From Lachnospiraceae bacterium (GTDB lineage: Bacteria > Bacillota > Clostridia > Lachnospirales > Lachnospiraceae): a stretch of DNA of 64,000 nucleotides. A program made the translations under genes and the position numbers. Positions 50,030-60,392 of this stretch are shown piece after piece. The notes beneath the pieces were generated by a model. That model did no database searches. It was not told the DNA's origin and was given only the letters and a program-made list of their open reading frames with translations. The stretch lies in NCBI GenBank assembly GCA_024698705.1, contig JAILQX010000046.1:1-64000 (forward strand), in the 5' to 3' direction. Within the stretch, counting starts at the first letter, position 1. Every line of letters begins with the position of its first letter.

Positions 50030-51253
50030 ATGAACATGAACATGCTTGAATTAAAGAACTTTGAAGAAGCTAGTGAGGCGGTTTCAAAGGTAACACAGGA
50101 AACCAAACTGATATACAGTGATTTCTACAGCAATCTTACCGGAGCAAAGGTATATCTTAAGCCCGAAAACATGCAGTTTACAGGCGCATATAAGGTAAGA
50201 GGCGCTTATTACAAGATAAGTACGTTAAGCGAAGAAGAAAGAGCAAAGGGACTTATAACCGCAAGTGCGGGAAATCATGCACAGGGAGTTGCTTATGCGG
50301 CAAGATGCTTTGGCGCAAAGGCTACCATAGTTATGCCCACAACAACACCGCTCATCAAAGTCAACCGTACCAAGAGCTACGGAGCAGATGTGGTACTGTT
50401 CGGAGACGTATATGACGAAGCATGCGAGCATGCGTACAAACTTGCCGAAGAACACGGATATACGTTCATACATCCCTTTGATGACGAAGCTGTTGCAACA
50501 GGTCAGGGAACCATTGCAATGGAGATATTCAAGGAACTTCCGCTCGTGGACATCATACTTGTTCCGGTCGGAGGCGGAGGACTTGCAACGGGTGTGTCAA
50601 CGCTCGCTAAGTTGTTGAATCCCAAGATAAAGGTCATTGGCGTAGAGCCTGCAGGGGCAAATTGCCTTCAGGTTTCATTGAAGAACGGAAAGGTCACTAC
50701 CTTAGATCATGTAAACACGATCGCTGACGGTACAGCGGTAAAAACACCGGGAAGCAACATTTTTCCTTATCTTCAGAAGAATATCGATGATGTGATAACG
50801 GTTGAAGATGAGGATCTGGTCGTTGCATTTCTTGATATGGTCGAAAACCATAAGATGGTCGTTGAGAACAGCGGATTGCTGACGGTTGCGGCTCTTAAGC
50901 AGCTGGATATAAAGGATAAAAAGGTTGTAAGTATATTGTCGGGCGGTAACATGGATGTTATCACGATGTCCAGTGTTGTACAGCAGGGACTTATAATGCG
51001 TGACCGAATTTTTACGGTATCTGTACTCCTGCCCGATAAGCCGGGTATGCTCAGCAAGGTTTCAAGCATCATTGCGGAAGAGAACGGCAATGTCATAAAA
51101 CTTGAGCACAACCAGTTTGTTTCGATAAACAGAAATGCTGCCGTTGAGCTTCGCATAACACTTGAAGCATTCGGAACGGAGCATAAGGAAAAGATAATGA
51201 ACAGACTTGACGCGGAAGGCTACAAGCCCAAGGTGGTCAGGACAAATATGTAG
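50030..51253 (+). CDS. ilvA: threonine ammonia-lyase with C-terminal ACT domain
   Basis: Start at one of ATG 50030/50036/50042; MQFTGAYKVRGAYYKI, ASAGNHAQGVAYAA, VGGGGLATG; ACT tail. Biosynthetic vs catabolic type not resolved. Confidence 0.9.
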   Translation: MNMNMLELKNFEEASEAVSKVTQETKLIYSDFYSNLTGAKVYLKPENMQFTGAYKVRGAYYKISTLSEEERAKGLITASAGNHAQGVAYAARCFGAKATIVMPTTTPLIKVNRTKSYGADVVLFGDVYDEACEHAYKLAEEHGYTFIHPFDDEAVATGQGTIAMEIFKELPLVDIILVPVGGGGLATGVSTLAKLLNPKIKVIGVEPAGANCLQVSLKNGKVTTLDHVNTIADGTAVKTPGSNIFPYLQKNIDDVITVEDEDLVVAFLDMVENHKMVVENSGLLTVAALKQLDIKDKKVVSILSGGNMDVITMSSVVQQGLIMRDRIFTVSVLLPDKPGMLSKVSSIIAEENGNVIKLEHNQFVSINRNAAVELRITLEAFGTEHKEKIMNRLDAEGYKPKVVRTNM

Positions 51254-51256
51254 ATT

Positions 51257-52648
51257 ATGAGAAAATTAATAGCTGATAAAAAATTTTACAGGGGCGTAAT
51301 GGCGATAGCCCTGCCCATAATGATCCAGAACGGTATCAGCAATTTTGTAAATCTTTTGGATAATATAATGATCGGAAGGGTGGGCACTGAACAGATGAGC
51401 GGCGTATCAATCGTTAATCAGCTGTTCTTTGTTTATATACTGTGCATGTTCGGTATCGTATCAGGCGCGGGTATCCTCGGCGCACAGTTTTACGGTCAGA
51501 AGAATCATGCGGGTGTAAGAGATGTTACAAGGATAAAGCTTGTCATAGTATTATTTGTGACACTTATCGCACTGGGTATCTTTAGGATATTTGATGCCGA
51601 TCTGATATCCATTTACCTTCACGACGGAAGTGAAAGCGGCAATCTTGTCGATACATTGAACTTCGGTCGCGGTTATATGAAGGTCATGCTGTTCGGACTT
51701 ATACCGATGGCGATAGAGATGAGCTATTCATCGACGCTAAGGGAGTGCGGCGAGACAAAAGTACCTATGCGAGCATCGCTGATAGCCGTATTTGTTAATC
51801 TGATACTCAATTACATACTTATATACGGAAAGTTCGGAGCACCCAGACTCGGAGTGACGGGTGCTGCGATCGCGACGGATATCTCACGACTTTTACAGAT
51901 GATCTATGTGGTATCCTGGGCACATACGCATAAACAGGATTATCCTTATATGGAATCACTCTATAAGGGCTTTCATATCCGATTCGCACTTTTTTCAAAG
52001 GTGTTTCTGCTGTCATTGCCGCTGATGCTCAATGAGACACTGTGGGCTGCGGGAAGCGCTGCTTGCAATGCATGTTATTCATACAGGGGACTTTCGGTGG
52101 TCGCGGCTATCAATATCCAGTCCACGATATACAATATCTTTAACATAATGTATATAGCGATGGGCGACGCGATAGCGATAATAGTCGGACAGCAGCTCGG
52201 CGCGGGAGAGATAGAAAAAGCAAAAGACACTTCATTAAAGATCATCGCGATGAGCGTATTTTTTGCCGCAGCGTGTGCAGTGCTAATGTTCGGAGTGTCC
52301 GGAGTATTTCCGAAGGTCTACAATACAACCGATGAAGTAAGGAACATAGCGACGACACTTATCAGGATAGTATGCTTCTTCATGCCGATACATTCATTTT
52401 TGCATGCCGTATATTTTGCGATAAGAAGCGGAGGAAAGACATTTATCACGTTTTTGTTTGACAGTGTATATCTGTGGGTGATAGCGTTCCCGTTCGCATA
52501 TTATCTGTCTCATTACACAGGACTCGATATCAAGCATCTGTTCTTAAGCTGTCAGTTGATCGACCTTATAAAGGTTACCGTCGGTATGCTGATCTACAGA
52601 TCGGGGATCTGGGCAAGGAACATAACTGACGATATTAAGGTAAGCTAA
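51257..52648 (+). CDS. MATE family efflux transporter
   Basis: 463 aa, multi-TM; ALPIMIQNGISNFVNLLDNIMIGRVGTEQMSGVSI. Confidence 0.93.
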   Translation: MRKLIADKKFYRGVMAIALPIMIQNGISNFVNLLDNIMIGRVGTEQMSGVSIVNQLFFVYILCMFGIVSGAGILGAQFYGQKNHAGVRDVTRIKLVIVLFVTLIALGIFRIFDADLISIYLHDGSESGNLVDTLNFGRGYMKVMLFGLIPMAIEMSYSSTLRECGETKVPMRASLIAVFVNLILNYILIYGKFGAPRLGVTGAAIATDISRLLQMIYVVSWAHTHKQDYPYMESLYKGFHIRFALFSKVFLLSLPLMLNETLWAAGSAACNACYSYRGLSVVAAINIQSTIYNIFNIMYIAMGDAIAIIVGQQLGAGEIEKAKDTSLKIIAMSVFFAAACAVLMFGVSGVFPKVYNTTDEVRNIATTLIRIVCFFMPIHSFLHAVYFAIRSGGKTFITFLFDSVYLWVIAFPFAYYLSHYTGLDIKHLFLSCQLIDLIKVTVGMLIYRSGIWARNITDDIKVS

Positions 52649-52654
52649 ACTGCG

Positions 52655-53488
52655 ATGAGGCGGTCAAATATGAAGATAAAAATTTCGGACGATTTCGATC
52701 CAATTAAGATCATAAGATCCGGCCAGTGCTTCAGGCCGACAGTCATATCCGATGACACATACAGGTTCATATCGGGTGAAAAGATAGTGTATATCCGTTC
52801 GCTCGATGAAAATGTATACGATCTTTCATGCAATGAAAACGAACTCGGATACTGGAAAGATTATTTCGATCTGGATCTTGATTACAAGGCTCTCAGGGAA
52901 AAGGTGCCGAAGAATGATGCATTTTTGAGTAAATGCGCTGAACACGGAAAGGGACTGAGGATACTTAAGCAGGACAAATGGGAAATGCTGGTGTCGTTTA
53001 TAATTTCCCAGAGAAAATCGATCCCTGCCATAAGAACGAGCATTGAGAAACTGTGTTTTAATTTTGGTGAACGGATAAAAGATGATAAGTTCGGTGATCG
53101 GGCATTGTTTTCATTTCCGACATCTGAAGCGCTGGCAAAGGCTTCAAAAGAAGAACTCGATATGTGTTCGCTGGGTTACAGAAGCGAATACGTCATGGAT
53201 GCGGCAAGGCTTGTTGCGGGGGATATCATAAACCTAAATGAACTGGATGGGTATGATAACGAAAAACTTTTTGAGTCATTAAAAACAGTGAAGGGAGTCG
53301 GTGACAAAGTCGCCAATTGTGTTATGCTCTTTGCTTATCACAGGCTTTCAAGAGCTCCCGTGGATACCTGGATAGCCAAGATCATAGATAAGTTTTACGA
53401 CGGCATCGATCCGTTTCCCGCTTATGGCGAATATGCCGGGCTAATGCAGCAATACATGTTTTTTGAGGCCACGGATAACGGATTGTAA
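52655..53488 (+). CDS. 8-oxoguanine DNA glycosylase-like HhH-GPD protein
   Basis: 277 aa; LVSFIISQRKSIPAIRTSIEKLC, LKTVKGVGDKVANCVMLFAYHRLSRAPVDTWIAKI. Start may be ATG 52670. Confidence 0.88.
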   Translation: MRRSNMKIKISDDFDPIKIIRSGQCFRPTVISDDTYRFISGEKIVYIRSLDENVYDLSCNENELGYWKDYFDLDLDYKALREKVPKNDAFLSKCAEHGKGLRILKQDKWEMLVSFIISQRKSIPAIRTSIEKLCFNFGERIKDDKFGDRALFSFPTSEALAKASKEELDMCSLGYRSEYVMDAARLVAGDIINLNELDGYDNEKLFESLKTVKGVGDKVANCVMLFAYHRLSRAPVDTWIAKIIDKFYDGIDPFPAYGEYAGLMQQYMFFEATDNGL

Positions 53489-53539
53489 GGATCCGGGCAA
53501 AGACGGTCATAATATATTCATAATGTAAAGAAAAAATAC

Positions 53540-53568
53540 TTGACACGCATCCTGTTCTGCTATAGAAT
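53540..53568 (+). promoter_or_regulatory. candidate sigma-A promoter for ylxM-ffh
   Basis: TTGACA - 17 nt - TAGAAT, 40 nt upstream of ylxM ATG. Confidence 0.75.
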
Positions 53569-53607
53569 GGCATCTGTCAAGTGTTTTTGCTTGATAGAGG
53601 TCGTGTG

Positions 53608-53922
53608 ATGGAAAGAATCGTTGAACAGGGTTTATTGTATGATTTTTACGGTGCGTTGCTCAATGAGCATCAGAGAGACATATATGAAGCATATGTCTAT
53701 GAAAATCTGTCTTTGTCCGAGATAGCGGTTTCAAAAGGTATATCCAGACAGGGCGTTCACGATCTTATAAAACGCTGCGACAAAAGTCTTGAGGACTATG
53801 AGAACAGACTGCATCTTGTGGCAAAGTTCATGGTCATCAGAAAAGACATCGAGAAGATAGAAGAATTATCGAAGCAGGATGAAGTAAGAGATCTTGCCGA
53901 GAAGATATTGGAGAATTTATAG
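53608..53922 (+). CDS. ylxM: UPF0122 DNA-binding protein YlxM
   Basis: YDFYGALLNEHQRDIYEAYVYENLSLSEIAVSKGISRQGVHDLIKRC; ATG 53608; adjacent to ffh. Confidence 0.94.
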   Translation: MERIVEQGLLYDFYGALLNEHQRDIYEAYVYENLSLSEIAVSKGISRQGVHDLIKRCDKSLEDYENRLHLVAKFMVIRKDIEKIEELSKQDEVRDLAEKILENL

Positions 53923-53929
53923 ACAGCTT

Positions 53930-55297
53930 ATGGCTTTTGAAAGTCTGACCGATAAACTGCAGAACGTATTCAAAAACCTTCGTACCAAAGGAAGACTGAC
54001 TGAGGATGATGTACGTATTGCCTGCAAAGATGTCAAAATGGCATTGCTTGAAGCGGATGTAAACTTCCGTGTAGTCAAGAAGTTCATCAAAACTGTTGAA
54101 GACAGGGCAATAGGACAGGATGTCATGAACGGCCTCAATCCCGGACAGATGGTCATCAAGATAGTAAATGAAGAGATGACCGCGTTAATGGGAAGCGAGA
54201 CTACAGAGATAGAATTCCAACCCGGTAAGGCGATCACCGTTATAATGATGTGCGGTCTTCAGGGCGCAGGTAAAACCACGACCACGGCAAAACTGGCGGG
54301 TAAGTTCTTAAAGAAAGGCAAAAAACCTCTGCTGGTTGCCTGTGATATATACAGACCGGCTGCAATTAAGCAATTACAGGTCAACGGAGAAAAGGTGGGT
54401 GTTCCGGTATTTACGATGGGAGACAATCATTCTCCGGTAAACATCGCAAAAGCAGCATTGGAACATGCCGAAAAGAACGGCTTGAATGTCGTTATACTCG
54501 ATACAGCGGGCCGTCTGCATATTGATGAAGACATGATGCGTGAGCTTTCGGATATCAAGCGTAATGTAACGGTTCATCAGACGATACTTGTTGTTGATGC
54601 GATGACCGGTCAGGATGCGGTCAATGTAGCATCCGATTTCAAGGAAAAGGTCGGTATAGACGGTGTCATCCTAAGCAAGATGGACGGCGATACCAGAGGC
54701 GGTGCGGCACTTTCCGTAAAAGCGGTCACGGATCTTCCCATATTATATGTTGGTATGGGCGAAAAACTTGTCGATCTCGAGCAGTTCTATCCGGAAAGGA
54801 TGGCAGGCAGGATCCTAGGAATGGGAGATGTGCTCTCGCTTATCGAAAAAGCCGAGCAAAGTATCGACATAGATGAAGAGAAGTCGAAAGATATGGCTTC
54901 CCGAATGAAAAAGGGAAAGTTTGATTTCAACGATTATCTCGAAAGCATGAAGCAGATGCGTAACATGGGAGGTCTTTCCAGCATCCTCGGATTGATGCCG
55001 GGACTTGGCATAAATGCTGCCGAGCTGGAAGGTGCAGTCAATGAAAAGGAACTTGCCAGGACAGAAGCAATCATACACAGCATGACGCTTAAGGAAAGAG
55101 AGAATCCCAAATTGCTCAGTCCGTCAAGGAAGCACAGGATAGCAAAAGGAGCCGGTGTGGACATTGCTGTTGTCAACAGGTTCATAAAGCAGTTCGAACA
55201 GAGCCAGAAGGCCATGAAGCAGATGCAGGGCATGATGGGAAAAAAAGGACGCGGTTTCGGAGGCCTTGGCTTCGGAAAAAGAGGCTTTCCGTTTTGA
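53930..55297 (+). CDS. ffh: signal recognition particle protein Ffh
   Basis: [56 protein letters not shown], Met-rich C-terminus. Confidence 0.98.
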   Translation: MAFESLTDKLQNVFKNLRTKGRLTEDDVRIACKDVKMALLEADVNFRVVKKFIKTVEDRAIGQDVMNGLNPGQMVIKIVNEEMTALMGSETTEIEFQPGKAITVIMMCGLQGAGKTTTTAKLAGKFLKKGKKPLLVACDIYRPAAIKQLQVNGEKVGVPVFTMGDNHSPVNIAKAALEHAEKNGLNVVILDTAGRLHIDEDMMRELSDIKRNVTVHQTILVVDAMTGQDAVNVASDFKEKVGIDGVILSKMDGDTRGGAALSVKAVTDLPILYVGMGEKLVDLEQFYPERMAGRILGMGDVLSLIEKAEQSIDIDEEKSKDMASRMKKGKFDFNDYLESMKQMRNMGGLSSILGLMPGLGINAAELEGAVNEKELARTEAIIHSMTLKERENPKLLSPSRKHRIAKGAGVDIAVVNRFIKQFEQSQKAMKQMQGMMGKKGRGFGGLGFGKRGFPF

Positions 55298-55365
55298 ATT
55301 GTCAGATAAACCTGATATGGTTTTTTGATAAATATCATTTCATTAAAAAGAAAGGAAATACGATC

Positions 55366-55608
55366 ATGGCAGTAAAGATGAGATTAACAAGAAAGGGCGA
55401 AAAGAAGAACGCTTTATACAGAATAGTTGTTTCTGATTCAAGAAGCCCGAGAGACGGAAAATTCATAGAGGAGATAGGTACTTACGATCCCAATACGGAT
55501 CCTTCAACCTTCAAGATCGATGAAGAGAAGGCTAAGAAGTGGATCGCCAACGGTGCCAAGCCTACAGAAGTTGTTGCAAAATTACTTAAGCTTGCAAATA
55601 TCGAGTAA
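55366..55608 (+). CDS. rpsP: 30S ribosomal protein S16
   Basis: [45 protein letters not shown] 55366. Confidence 0.98.
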   Translation: MAVKMRLTRKGEKKNALYRIVVSDSRSPRDGKFIEEIGTYDPNTDPSTFKIDEEKAKKWIANGAKPTEVVAKLLKLANIE

Positions 55609-55639
55609 GATGGTTTTATAACACTTTTGGAGGTGGGTT

Positions 55640-55867
55640 ATGAAAGAACTGGTTGAAGTTATTGCTAAAAATCTTGTTGATAACCCCGATGAAGTGGTTG
55701 TGACTGAGGAAGCTAATGGTAAAAATGTGACTATTCAGCTGCATGTTGCGCAATCTGATATGGGGAAGGTCATAGGTAAGCAGGGAAGGATCGCCAAAGC
55801 CATCAGAGCAGTGGTAAAGGCAGCCAGCTCCAATGACAACAAGAAAGTAGACGTAGAGATAGTCTGA
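55640..55867 (+). CDS. khpA: KH-domain RNA-binding protein KhpA
   Basis: 75 aa; GKVIGKQGRIAKAIRAVVKAA; between rpsP and rimM. Confidence 0.96.
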   Translation: MKELVEVIAKNLVDNPDEVVVTEEANGKNVTIQLHVAQSDMGKVIGKQGRIAKAIRAVVKAASSNDNKKVDVEIV

Positions 55868-55874
55868 TGATCAT

Positions 55875-55900
55875 AAGGCACAGTCTGATGGCTGTGCCTT
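55875..55900 (+). other. perfect 9-bp hairpin between khpA and rimM
   Basis: AAGGCACAG-tctgatgg-CTGTGCCTT, followed by gaattaaatt (no clear U-tract). Confidence 0.6.
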
Positions 55901-55922
55901 GAATTAAATTAACGGGGTATTT

Positions 55923-56426
55923 ATGGAAGATGTACTGCAGGTGGGGGCTGTCACCTCTACACACGGTGTGAGAGGCGAAGTAAAGGTATTTCCCACTACC
56001 GATGATGCTAGAAGATTCGGTAAACTGAAGGAAGTTATTATTGACAATGCAAACAATGATATTTTGCATGTTGAGCATGTGAAATATTTTAAAAATATGG
56101 TCATCCTGAAGTTTAAGGAATTCGACTCGTTAAACGATGTTGAAGCCTTAAAAGGCAAAAAACTTTTTGTAAAAAGAGCCGATGCCGTCAGATTGGAAAG
56201 TGATGAATATTTTGTGGCCGATCTTATCGATATGATTGTCTGCGACGAAGCAAAGGGGCTTAAGGGAAGGCTGGCTGATGTCATGAGTACCGGAGCCAAT
56301 GATGTATATGTCATAGAACTTGATGACGGCAGAGAACTGCTGCTTCCGGCGATAAAAGACTGCATTTTGGATGTGGATACGGAAGACAGACGTATGAGTA
56401 TCAATATCCTGGACGGACTGTTATAG
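55923..56426 (+). CDS. rimM: 16S rRNA processing protein RimM
   Basis: 167 aa; [22 protein letters not shown]. Confidence 0.97.
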   Translation: MEDVLQVGAVTSTHGVRGEVKVFPTTDDARRFGKLKEVIIDNANNDILHVEHVKYFKNMVILKFKEFDSLNDVEALKGKKLFVKRADAVRLESDEYFVADLIDMIVCDEAKGLKGRLADVMSTGANDVYVIELDDGRELLLPAIKDCILDVDTEDRRMSINILDGLL

Positions 56427-56434
56427 GTGAAGAT

Positions 56435-57178
56435 GTGAATTTTTATGTAATGACATTATTTCCGGAGATGTTTGAACCTGTATTGTCTTCGAGCATAATC
56501 GGAAAAGCGATAGAAAACGGCATAATAAATGTAAAGCTCTTTAACATCAGGGACTATACAAATGATAAACATAAAAAGGTTGATGATTATACCTACGGCG
56601 GAGGAGCGGGCATGCTCATGCAGGCTCAGCCGATATATGATTGCCACAGAGCAATACTGGATGAGATCGGTGACACAAGCATAAGAACGGTTTATGTGAC
56701 ACCTCAGGGCAGTTTGTTTAAACAGAAAACCGCGGAAAGCCTCGCTCAGACCGGAAACATCATCCTGCTGTGCGGTCATTACGAGGGAATCGATGAAAGA
56801 GTGCTTGAAGAGATCGTTACGGATAATATTTCCATAGGCGATTATGTCCTGACCGGAGGAGAACTTCCTGCTATGGTCATGATGGACTGTATCTCGAGGC
56901 TTGTGCCGGGTGTACTCAGCAACGAAGAATCGGCTCAGACCGAAAGCTTTGACGACGGGTTGCTTGAATATCCGCAATATACACGTCCCGAAGTGTGGAA
57001 ATCCAAATCCGTACCAGAAGTGCTGCTGAGCGGGCATCATGCCAACATAGCAAAATGGAGAGAGGAAATGTCGCTTTTAAGAACGAAAGAGCGAAGACCG
57101 GATCTGTATGAGAACTATTGTGCGAAGAATGCACGTAATGAAGGGGAAAAAGCACAAAATATAGATAAAAACACTTGA
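56435..57178 (+). CDS. trmD: tRNA (guanine37-N1)-methyltransferase TrmD
   Basis: 247 aa; [51 protein letters not shown] 56435 or ATG 56447 start. Confidence 0.97.
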   Translation: MNFYVMTLFPEMFEPVLSSSIIGKAIENGIINVKLFNIRDYTNDKHKKVDDYTYGGGAGMLMQAQPIYDCHRAILDEIGDTSIRTVYVTPQGSLFKQKTAESLAQTGNIILLCGHYEGIDERVLEEIVTDNISIGDYVLTGGELPAMVMMDCISRLVPGVLSNEESAQTESFDDGLLEYPQYTRPEVWKSKSVPEVLLSGHHANIAKWREEMSLLRTKERRPDLYENYCAKNARNEGEKAQNIDKNT

Positions 57179-57203
57179 AATGTGATTTTTATTATGATAT
57201 TAT
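57175..57203 (+). promoter_or_regulatory. candidate rplS promoter
   Basis: TTGAAA - 17 nt - TATTAT; -35 overlaps the trmD stop codon. Confidence 0.65.
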
Positions 57204-57275
57204 ATCATGGTCGCGAAAATAGATGGTCCGCTGTTACCTAGGTATTATGAACATCCATATAATAAGGAGAATAAA

Positions 57276-57623
57276 ATGAACGAGATTATCAAAGCAATCG
57301 AAGAAGAGCAGTTAAAAGAGAACGCTCCTGAATTGAATGTCGGTGATACCGTAAGAGTACACGGCAAGATCAAGGAAGGAAACAGAGAACGTATCCAGAT
57401 ATTTGAAGGTACGGTCATAAAAGTACAGGGCGGCTCAAACAGAGCCACATTCACGGTTAGAAAAAACAGCAATGGTGTTGGTGTTGAGAAGACATGGCCC
57501 GTACACTCACCTAATGTTGAAAAGGTTGAGCTTGTAAGAAAGGGTAAAGTAAGACGTGCTAAACTGTTCTACTTAAGAGACAGAGTAGGTAAGTCAGCCA
57601 AGATTAAAGAAGTACTCAGATAA
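57276..57623 (+). CDS. rplS: 50S ribosomal protein L19
   Basis: [51 protein letters not shown] 57276. Confidence 0.98.
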   Translation: MNEIIKAIEEEQLKENAPELNVGDTVRVHGKIKEGNRERIQIFEGTVIKVQGGSNRATFTVRKNSNGVGVEKTWPVHSPNVEKVELVRKGKVRRAKLFYLRDRVGKSAKIKEVLR

Positions 57624-57635
57624 TGTTTATGAGTT

Positions 57636-57664
57636 GAGGGTTGCACAGGCAACCCTCTTTTTTT
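57636..57664 (+). terminator. rho-independent terminator after rplS
   Basis: GAGGGTTGC-acag-GCAACCCTC followed by T-run. Confidence 0.93.
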
Positions 57665-57686
57665 ATTATACAATTTCCATGCTATT

Positions 57687-57695
57687 TGGTATAAT
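57687..57695 (+). promoter_or_regulatory. extended -10 promoter for lepB operon
   Basis: TGGTATAAT 25 nt upstream of the ATG at 57720. Confidence 0.6.
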
Positions 57696-57719
57696 TAACA
57701 ACGAAAGACAGAGGGGATC

Positions 57720-58304
57720 ATGGCACGCAGAAGCGGATTGAGTTTTGCAAAAAAAAGAAGAAAACTTTCGGGTGATACCGTAAGAGATGTGTTCAATTAT
57801 ATCTTAGGGATAATATTTGCCGCAGGTTTAGGCTTGTTTTTAGTATATAACTGGGGTATAAGAACATCCGTCATCGGTGTTTCGATGGAAAATACCCTAT
57901 ATAACGGACAGACCATATTTATAAGCAAGCTGTCTTATCTTGTTATGAAACCGAAAGTCGGTGATATAATCGTATTCAAGCCCAATGGCAATGAAAATAC
58001 GCATTATTACGTCAAAAGGGTGGTCGCACTCCCGGGAGATACGGTTGAATTCAGGGACGGACGGCTCTATGTAAACGGTATCATGGAGGATGAAAAACAC
58101 GACAAAACGGCTGATCCCGGTATAGCAGAGACACCGCTCGTACTTGGTGTTGACGAATACTTTGTGCTTGGAGACAACAGGAACAACGGTGAGGATTCCA
58201 GATCCGGCAACATAGGACCGGTAAAAAGGGAGATCATAGCAGGCAGAGCCTGGTTTAAGCTGAGCTGTAAGGACAGCTATTTTGGATTTATAGGTAGAGA
58301 CTGA
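57720..58304 (+). CDS. lepB: signal peptidase I (copy 1)
   Basis: 194 aa; GVSMENTLYNGQTIFISKL, YYVKRVVALPGDTVE, FVLGDNRNNGEDSR. Confidence 0.96.
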   Translation: MARRSGLSFAKKRRKLSGDTVRDVFNYILGIIFAAGLGLFLVYNWGIRTSVIGVSMENTLYNGQTIFISKLSYLVMKPKVGDIIVFKPNGNENTHYYVKRVVALPGDTVEFRDGRLYVNGIMEDEKHDKTADPGIAETPLVLGVDEYFVLGDNRNNGEDSRSGNIGPVKREIIAGRAWFKLSCKDSYFGFIGRD

Positions 58305-59173
58305 TGAATTATCAATGGTACCCGGGGCATATGACGAAAGCAAAGCGTCAGATGCAGGAAGATATCAAAATAATAGATCTTATCATAGAGATAGTTGATG
58401 CAAGGATACCCGTTGCGAGCAGAAATCCGGATATAGATGATCTGGGACGCGGAAAGGCACGCATGATCCTGCTCAATAAGAGCGATCTGTCGGATCCTTC
58501 AGCCAATAAGGCATGGAAGGAATACTTTGAAAGTAACGGGATAATCTGCGCTGAGATTGATTCAAAGAACAAGAACGGGTTGAAGGATATGCGCGGACTG
58601 ATCGAAAAGGCCTGCATTGCCAAACTTGAAAGGGATAAGAAGCGCGGCATAAAAAACAGCATTGTAAGAGCGATGATAGTGGGCATACCCAATGTCGGAA
58701 AATCGACCTTCATAAATGCGTTTGTCGGAAAAAATATGGCAAAAACAGGCAATAAACCGGGGGTCACAAAGGGCAGGCAATGGATAAAGGTCGGTAAGAA
58801 CATCGAACTGCTTGATACACCGGGGATCTTATGGCCGAAATTCGATGATAACATCACGGGCTTAAAGCTTGCAAGCGTCGGTTCTATCAATGATGAGATA
58901 ATCGTAGCAGAGGAACTGGCATTGGATATACTCGGACTTTCGGATGCAGTCAATGATCGCATAAGGACATATTACGGCCTTAAAGATAAGGACGGATATG
59001 AATTTTTACAAAGTCTGGCTATAAAAAGAGGCTGCGTGAAAAAGGCGGGTGAGCCCGATACCGAAAAAGCCGCAAAACTGTTTATCGATGATTTCAGAAG
59101 CGGAAAACTCGGCAGGATCAGTCTTGAGTTGCCCGGGGATAAGATCGCGGATCAGGAAAGATATCATGACTAA
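58304..59173 (+). CDS. ylqF: ribosome biogenesis GTPase YlqF/RbgA
   Basis: 289 aa; QWYPGHMTKAKRQM, LNKSDL, GIPNVGKSTFINAFVGKNMAKTGNKPGVTKG (circularly permuted GTPase). Confidence 0.97.
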   Translation: MNYQWYPGHMTKAKRQMQEDIKIIDLIIEIVDARIPVASRNPDIDDLGRGKARMILLNKSDLSDPSANKAWKEYFESNGIICAEIDSKNKNGLKDMRGLIEKACIAKLERDKKRGIKNSIVRAMIVGIPNVGKSTFINAFVGKNMAKTGNKPGVTKGRQWIKVGKNIELLDTPGILWPKFDDNITGLKLASVGSINDEIIVAEELALDILGLSDAVNDRIRTYYGLKDKDGYEFLQSLAIKRGCVKKAGEPDTEKAAKLFIDDFRSGKLGRISLELPGDKIADQERYHD

Positions 59174-59717
59174 AAAGGAAATTTTAAAGGAAATACTCGG
59201 TACCAGCATATATCTTCTTATAGTCCTCATAGTGACGATACTGATAGTAAAATATGTTGGGCAGATGACTGAGGTTATCGGAGATTCGATGGAGACCACG
59301 TTTCATGACGGGGATAAGCTCATTGTCGATAAGATAAAATACAGGGTCGATGATCCCGAAAGATTCGACATAATAGTATTTCCGTATAAGCCGGGATCGA
59401 GGACATGCTATATAAAACGTATAATAGGCCTGCCCGGTGAAACCGTTAGGATCGACGAGTACGGGATAATCTATATAGATGAGAAGGTACTTGTTGAAAA
59501 ATACGGAAAGGAAAAGATAAAGGATGCCGGACTTGCGGCGAACAGCATCACATTGGGAGAGGATGAATACTTTGTTCTCGGCGATAACAGAAACAACAGT
59601 CAGGACAGCAGGGATCCCGAGGTAGGAGTCGTAAACAGAAAAAACATACTCGGAAGGGCATGGTTAAAGTTACTGCCGATCAAGGAATTTCATCTGATAA
59701 GACATAAGGAATATTGA
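59166..59717 (+). CDS. lepB: signal peptidase I (copy 2)
   Basis: MTKKEILKEILGTSIYLLIVLIVTILIVKYVG, GDSMETTFHDGDKLIVDKI, YIKRIIGLPGETV, FVLGDNRNNSQDSRD; ATG 59166. Confidence 0.95.
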   Translation: MTKKEILKEILGTSIYLLIVLIVTILIVKYVGQMTEVIGDSMETTFHDGDKLIVDKIKYRVDDPERFDIIVFPYKPGSRTCYIKRIIGLPGETVRIDEYGIIYIDEKVLVEKYGKEKIKDAGLAANSITLGEDEYFVLGDNRNNSQDSRDPEVGVVNRKNILGRAWLKLLPIKEFHLIRHKEY

Positions 59718-59720
59718 GAA

Positions 59721-60377
59721 ATGACAAAGGCGGAAGAAAAAGAACTTAAAAAAGCACAAAAACTTGAAGTCGAAAAACAGAGGACAGAAGGGCTTAAAAA
59801 ATACGAAAAGGAATATGCAGCATTTGCCAATATATGCGGGATAGACGAAGTTGGGCGCGGACCTCTTGCGGGACCTGTGGTAGCCGGAGCCGTCATATTG
59901 CCGAAGGACTGCGATATCCTCTATATCAACGATTCTAAGAAGCTTTCCGAAAAAAAGAGGGAAGAACTGTATGATATCATCATGAAGGAAGCAGTCGCGG
60001 TTGGCATAGGGTATGCGGATCACAACAGGATAGATGAGATCAATATCTTACAGGCCACCTATGAGGCTATGAGGCAGGCAGTAAATAATCTGAGCGTAAA
60101 ACCCGATATATTATTAAATGATGCAGTCACTATCCCGGGAATAGACATCAAACAGGTTCCAATCATAAAGGGTGATGCAAAGTCAATAAGCATCGGTGCG
60201 GCAAGCATAATCGCAAAGGTCACAAGAGACAGGCTTATGGTCGAACTTGACAGCAAATATCCGGGATACGGCTTTGCAAGCAATAAGGGTTACGGAAGTG
60301 CCGCTCACATAGCGGCTCTTAAAGAGATAGGTCCATGTGAGATCCACAGAAGGACATTTATCAAAAACTTCGTATAA
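59721..60377 (+). CDS. rnhB: ribonuclease HII
   Basis: 218 aa; [34 protein letters not shown]. Confidence 0.97.
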   Translation: MTKAEEKELKKAQKLEVEKQRTEGLKKYEKEYAAFANICGIDEVGRGPLAGPVVAGAVILPKDCDILYINDSKKLSEKKREELYDIIMKEAVAVGIGYADHNRIDEINILQATYEAMRQAVNNLSVKPDILLNDAVTIPGIDIKQVPIIKGDAKSISIGAASIIAKVTRDRLMVELDSKYPGYGFASNKGYGSAAHIAALKEIGPCEIHRRTFIKNFV

Positions 60378-60392
60378 TTCTGGGGTTAATTT

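Noticed and set aside
50030-50044. ATGAACATGAACATG micro-repeat at the ilvA start
   Set aside because: Too short and likely just redundant start codons; no wider repeat structure.
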